Assembly (NCBI GenBank): GCA_031277045.1 | Contig: JAISLX010000107.1 | Coordinates: 1 to 10,831 of the forward strand | Source of the DNA: Treponema sp. | GTDB lineage: Bacteria; Spirochaetota; Spirochaetia; Treponematales; Breznakiellaceae | Reading direction: 5' to 3' | DNA length: 10,831 nucleotides | Part shown: piece after piece, positions 6,290 to 10,831 of the stretch | How positions within the stretch are numbered: the stretch's first letter is position 1 | Layout: the number at the start of each line of letters is the position of its first letter | Program-made: the position numbers and the translations under genes | The notes under the pieces: model-generated | The model's database searches: none | Told to the model about the DNA's origin: nothing | The model's input: the letters and a program-made list of their open reading frames with translations, nothing else

Positions 6290-6817
6290 TCAAGCCCGCT
6301 GCCGCAGGGAACGGATGGCTTCCTGGGTCATGCGGTCGCAGCGCTCGTTCATCTCGTTCCCCGCGTGTCCCCGGACCCAGGCCCAGATAAGTTGATAACG
6401 GCCCGCCAGGGCGTCCAGACGCTGCCACAGGTCCTGGTTCTTTACCGGGGTTTTGCCGCCGGTACGCCAGTTGTTCCGTTTCCAGGTGCGTATCCACTGG
6501 CTAATACCCTTTTGAACGTACTGGGAGTCGGTGTACACCGTGACCGGGCCTTCCCTGGTGTCCAGGGCCCTCAAGGCTTCCAGAGCGGAGATAACAGCCA
6601 TAAGTTCCATGCGGTTGTTGGTGGTTGCTGGTTCGGCCCCCCACTGTTCGGCCAGAATGGCCGGTTCCCCCGGCGGCGGGGTTTTAGGGGCGGCATCCTG
6701 ACGCGCCCCAGAGGGGAGGCTTCCCCCCTCTATGCCTTCCGCCAGAATCACGTAAGCCCAGCCCCCGGGGCCCGGATTCCCCGAACAGCCCCCATCGGTG
6801 TAAACGCTTAGTTTCAT
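6290..6817 (-). CDS. rnhA: Ribonuclease HI
   Basis: This 175-residue protein is a type 1 RNase H, which cuts the RNA strand of RNA-DNA hybrids in the cytoplasm (primer removal, R-loop clearance). All catalytic residues are visible: D8 in YTDGGCSGNPGPGGW, E71 in TTNNRMELMA, D97 in VYTDSQYV, H151 in RGHAGNEMNE and D161 in ERCDRM. The basic handle region KRNNWRTGGKTPVKNQDLW (113-131) is present. Between the first strand and TTNNRME there are about 45 residues where the E. coli enzyme has about 20; this Pro/Gly-rich insertion (about 27-62) sits in the early beta-hairpin and is unlikely to touch the active site. The start at 6817 is chosen by alignment to the family; an upstream extension to 6985 would add 56 unrelated residues. 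The ribosome-binding site is weak (GAGG about 11 bases upstream). It is divergent from groEL. Confidence 0.93.
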   Translation of the reverse strand: MKLSVYTDGGCSGNPGPGGWAYVILAEGIEGGSLPSGARQDAAPKTPPPGEPAILAEQWGAEPATTNNRMELMAVISALEALRALDTREGPVTVYTDSQYVQKGISQWIRTWKRNNWRTGGKTPVKNQDLWQRLDALAGRYQLIWAWVRGHAGNEMNERCDRMTQEAIRSLRQRA

Positions 6818-6926
6818 CGTCCAAACTACCTCGCCGAAAGGTAGTATGCCGTGAACGCAGGTCCGCGTCAAATGCGCCGCCCCGGCGTACCGCCAGCGTA
6901 CCGCTTGGGCGGAAATAATTTTTTTA

Positions 6927-6955
6927 TTGCCGTTGGCGCCGTAATTTAGTATTTT
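6927..6955 (+). promoter_or_regulatory. Promoter for groEL
   Basis: TTGCCG (6927-6932), a 17-base spacer and TATTTT (6950-6955) make a plausible sigma70-type promoter, giving a leader of about 107 bases. The leader has a small hairpin (GCCTC 6964-6968 / GAGGC 6976-6980) and an imperfect inverted repeat (7015-7038). No CIRCE operator (TTAGCACTC-N9-GAGTGCTAA) is seen. Confidence 0.45.
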
Positions 6956-6957
6956 AG

Positions 6958-8715
<1,758 letters not shown>

Positions 8716-8718
8716 ACC

Positions 8719-8770
8719 GCTGACAGCAAACTGCTGACAGCAAACTGCTGACAGCAAACTGCTGACAGCA
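8719..8770 (+). repeat. 14-bp tandem repeat array (3.7 copies)
   Basis: The unit GCTGACAGCAAACT is repeated exactly at 8719-8732, 8733-8746 and 8747-8760, with a partial fourth copy at 8761-8770. Each junction contains CAGCA-AAC-TGCTG, a 5-bp hairpin with a 3-base loop, so the RNA could form a row of small stems. It begins three bases after the groEL stop and lies before its terminator. Confidence 0.95.
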
Positions 8771-8797
8771 GCGTAAAGCGCGTAAATGCATAGCACG

Positions 8798-8825
8798 GCC
8801 GCCCCTGCGGGGGCGGCTTTTTTTT
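8798..8825 (+). terminator. Intrinsic terminator of groEL
   Basis: GCCGCCCC (8798-8805) and GGGGCGGC (8810-8817) form an 8-bp G+C stem with loop TGCG, followed directly by eight T residues (8818-8825). This is a classic rho-independent terminator. Confidence 0.95.
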
Positions 8826-8889
8826 ATGCGCCCCGATGAAGCGCGGAGCCCGGACGCCGGGAAGGTTTATGTTACTAACGGGGTTTCCG

Positions 8890-8898
8890 TGGTATACT
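8890..8898 (+). promoter_or_regulatory. Extended -10 promoter of nfeD
   Basis: TGGTATACT contains the TGn extension and a TATACT -10 box (8893-8898); a -35 is not clear. A start site six to eight bases downstream would fall at about 8904-8906, on the ATG at 8905 itself, suggesting a leaderless message. Confidence 0.45.
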
Positions 8899-8904
8899 TT
8901 GCGT

Positions 8905-10422
8905 ATGAAATTTCGTCATCTTTTCGGCGGTCTGTGCCTCTGCCTTGCCCTGGGGCTGCCGCTTTTTGCCCAGGCGCCGGCCGGGGAAGGCGGGGAGAAC
9001 CGCAGCCTGGCCTGGATCATCCCCATCCGGGGCGACATTGAACCCTCGGTGACGGCCTTTGTGCGCCGGGAAGGGCGGAAGGCCATGGACCAGGGGGCGG
9101 CCTACATCATCTTTGAGATCGACACCTTCGGCGGCCGGGTGGACTCGGCGCTACAGATCACCTCGTTTATCACGTCGATTAAACAGGCGCGGACCATCGC
9201 CTGGGTGAACAGCGGGGAGGGTTCCATGGGGGTAAGCTGGTCCGCCGGCGCCCTGATTGCCATGGCCTGCCAGGATATTTACATGGCCGCCGGGACTTCC
9301 CTGGGGGCGGCGGCGCCGGTGACCGTCGGGGCGGACGGCCAGACCGAGGGGACCGGGGAAAAGACCGTGTCCGCGGTCCGGGCCCAGATGGCGGCCCTGG
9401 CGGAGCGGAACAATCATCCGGTGGAAATAGCCCGGGCCATGGTGGATTACGATGTGGAGCTGTGGGAAGCGACGGTGGACGGGGAGACCCGGATCTTTAC
9501 GGCGCAGGAACTGGAACTGCTGGAAAAAGAGGCCGGAACGGAGGGGGCCAAACCGGAACGCCGGACCCTGGTCTCCCCCAAGGGGAAGCTCCTCTCCCTG
9601 ACCAGCGGGGAGGCGCGGCGCTACGGCCTGGCGCGGGGCCTGGCGGATGACCGGGACGGCCTGCTGGCGGCCATCGGGGCCGCCCCCCCGGCGGTGGAAA
9701 GCGTCCCCGGCGCCGCCGATGAGGTAATCTCGCTGCTTACCAGCGCTCCGGTCCAGGCCCTGCTGATCATCCTGGGCCTGGTGATGATCTTCCTGGAGAT
9801 CAACAGCCCCGGCTTTGGGATTCCCGGGGTCGTGGCGATTATCGCCTTTTTGACGGTCTTTGGATCCGGGGCCATGCTGGGCCGGGTGGGGTCCCTGGAG
9901 ATCGTCCTCTTCCTCATCGGCCTGGGGCTCCTGGTGGTGGAGATTTTCATAACCCCCGGCTTTGGCTTCATGGGAATTTCGGGTTTTATCCTGATTGGCG
10001 TTTCCCTGCTCCTCTCTATGCAGGATTTTGTGATCCCCCGCTTTGAGTGGGAGTGGACCATACTGGGGAGGAACGCCGTGGTAGTGTTTGTGTCCCTTAT
10101 TGCCGCCATCACGGGAATCGCGGTCATCGTGCTGCTGGGGCCCCGGATCCGGCTTTTTGATAAACTGACGCTGCAGACGCAGATCACGGGAACGGCGGCC
10201 GGGCCCCTGCCCCCCGACGGTACGGCGAATGCGCCGGGGCGGGACGACCAATCCCTGGTGGGCAAGATCGGCGTCGCCGCCACTCCCCTGCGTCCGGTGG
10301 GCAGGGTGGAGATTGAGGGTGAGGTCTACGAAGCCCAGGCGGAGGGGCTTTTTGTGGAGCGGGGCCGGGGGGTAAAGGTTACCAGGGTACGGGGAAACAA
10401 TATTACTGTGCGGCTTGTGTAG
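8905..10422 (+). CDS. nfeD: NfeD family membrane-bound ClpP-class serine protease
   Basis: This 505-residue protein is a long-form NfeD. A signal peptide (1-22, ending LPLFA) is followed by a ClpP/SppA-like protease domain (about 35-260): IIPIRGDIEP, EIDTFGGRVDSA, then SWSAGALIAM with the candidate nucleophile Ser113, TSLGAAAPV, and GEKTV with the candidate general base Lys153. About five membrane segments follow (282-300, 303-325, 331-350, 352-373, 389-412) with GFGIPG and GFGFMG turns. A C-terminal OB-fold NfeD domain spans 450-505 (LVGKIGVAATPLRPVGRVEI). The protease should face outward and the OB domain inward. Relatives cleave hydrophobic regions of stomatin/flotillin-type proteins, and the next gene is a flotillin homologue. 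The start at 8905 begins the signal peptide but lacks a Shine-Dalgarno sequence; an in-frame ATG at 8869 after GGAAGG would add 12 residues. Confidence 0.92.
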   Translation: MKFRHLFGGLCLCLALGLPLFAQAPAGEGGENRSLAWIIPIRGDIEPSVTAFVRREGRKAMDQGAAYIIFEIDTFGGRVDSALQITSFITSIKQARTIAWVNSGEGSMGVSWSAGALIAMACQDIYMAAGTSLGAAAPVTVGADGQTEGTGEKTVSAVRAQMAALAERNNHPVEIARAMVDYDVELWEATVDGETRIFTAQELELLEKEAGTEGAKPERRTLVSPKGKLLSLTSGEARRYGLARGLADDRDGLLAAIGAAPPAVESVPGAADEVISLLTSAPVQALLIILGLVMIFLEINSPGFGIPGVVAIIAFLTVFGSGAMLGRVGSLEIVLFLIGLGLLVVEIFITPGFGFMGISGFILIGVSLLLSMQDFVIPRFEWEWTILGRNAVVVFVSLIAAITGIAVIVLLGPRIRLFDKLTLQTQITGTAAGPLPPDGTANAPGRDDQSLVGKIGVAATPLRPVGRVEIEGEVYEAQAEGLFVERGRGVKVTRVRGNNITVRLV

Positions 10423-10475
10423 AGGAAGCGATGGAAGCAGCCGTGGGTGGAAAAATTTTTTAAGAGGAGTGTCGT

Positions 10476-10831
10476 ATGGCGTATGGGATCGTTTTAATTG
10501 CGTTGGGGCTTGTGGCCCTTGGGTTTTTGATTCTCTTTTTCCGGTTTTTTGGTCTTTGGTTCCGGTCTTTGCTTTCCGGGGCCTACGTGGGGATGGGAAA
10601 GCTGATCGGCATGTGGCTGCGGCATGTGAACCCCGCGGTAATTGTGGATTCGCGGATCATGCTGTCCAAGGCGGGGATTGAGGTGGCCAGCGACATGCTG
10701 GAGACCCACTTCCTGGCCCGGGGGGATGTGATGAAGGTGAGCCGCGCCCTGGTGGCGGCGAACAAGGCCAACATCGAACTGCCCTTCCAGCGGGCCGCCG
10801 CCATAGACCTGGCGGGCCGGGACGTGCTGGA
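10476..10831 (+). CDS. floA: Flotillin-like protein FloA, partial (N-terminal 118 residues)
   Basis: ATG 10476 follows AAGAGGAG (10462-10469). The visible 118 residues begin with one membrane hairpin or segment (about 4-33). They continue with LIGMWLRHVNPAVIVDSRIM (43-62), SKAGIEVASDMLETHFLARG (64-83) and ANIELPFQRAAAIDLAGRDV (98-117), which are hallmark stretches of FloA (the former UPF0365/YqfA family). The gene runs off the right edge. FloA organises membrane microdomains and affects membrane fluidity and signalling-protein complexes in Bacillus. The 53-base gap after nfeD has no terminator, so the two genes probably form an operon, as in Bacillus where an nfeD-type gene precedes floA. The PHB/SPFH core begins in the visible part and its remainder is missing. 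Confidence 0.93.
   Translation, partial: MAYGIVLIALGLVALGFLILFFRFFGLWFRSLLSGAYVGMGKLIGMWLRHVNPAVIVDSRIMLSKAGIEVASDMLETHFLARGDVMKVSRALVAANKANIELPFQRAAAIDLAGRDVL

Noticed and set aside
8719..8770. CRISPR array
   Set aside because: Units are 14 bp and directly adjacent without spacers, and no cas genes are near.
9151..10251. 366-codon minus-strand open frame opposite nfeD
   Set aside because: Gln/Arg/His/Gly-rich shadow of nfeD with no signal, no ribosome-binding site and no known motif.

Overview
The window looks like chromosomal DNA of a spirochaete, most likely a Treponema-type or termite-gut-type lineage with a G+C-rich genome. This rests on the mix of genes: a lone groEL without groES, a Cys-lipoprotein with a loose lipobox, a periplasmic helical-repeat/LysM protein, an NfeD/flotillin pair and a small PC4-like protein. 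It also rests on the overall protein style. No single gene proves the taxon, so this is an inference. I see no phage, transposase, CRISPR or tRNA/rRNA sequence, and most of the window reads as ordinary core genome.

Left part (1-2518, minus strand). A purine-salvage pair is made of an NCS2-type permease (383-1507) and, overlapping it by one base, a phosphoribosyltransferase that runs off the left edge (1-383). Upstream on the same strand is a cytidylate-kinase-like protein with a degenerate nucleotide-binding loop and a C-terminal BON domain (1697-2518), with its own good sigma70-type promoter. Between them lies an A/T-rich palindromic element (1623-1676) that recurs inverted at 5728-5778.

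Middle part (2519-6180). A Nudix hydrolase (plus, 2723-3283) faces away from the kinase-like gene. It converges on a two-gene envelope operon on the minus strand: a repeat-containing lipoprotein (4270-5592) and a LysM protein (3371-4273). Their ATGA overlap implies translational coupling, and a strong terminator follows at 3304-3330. Both proteins use the same helical repeat style (DYxPxEY core), so they probably work together at the periplasm or cell wall. The 360-base gap 5593-5952 holds the second palindromic element, a bidirectional-looking hairpin terminator and the promoter of a PC4/YdbC-like ssDNA-binding protein (5953-6180).

Right part (6181-10831). An RNase HI gene (minus, 6290-6817) has an unusual 25-residue insertion. 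It diverges from groEL (plus, 7069-8715), which has a recognisable promoter but no CIRCE element and no groES partner. Between the groEL stop and its terminator sits a 14-bp tandem repeat array. After the terminator, nfeD (8905-10422), possibly made from a leaderless transcript, is followed by floA (flotillin-like, cut by the right edge). That pair is a known bacterial membrane-microdomain module.

The items most worth a second look are the repeated palindromic intergenic element, the kinase-like/BON fusion, the repeat-built lipoprotein/LysM pair and the 14-bp array after groEL. I found no convincing wholly new multi-gene system.
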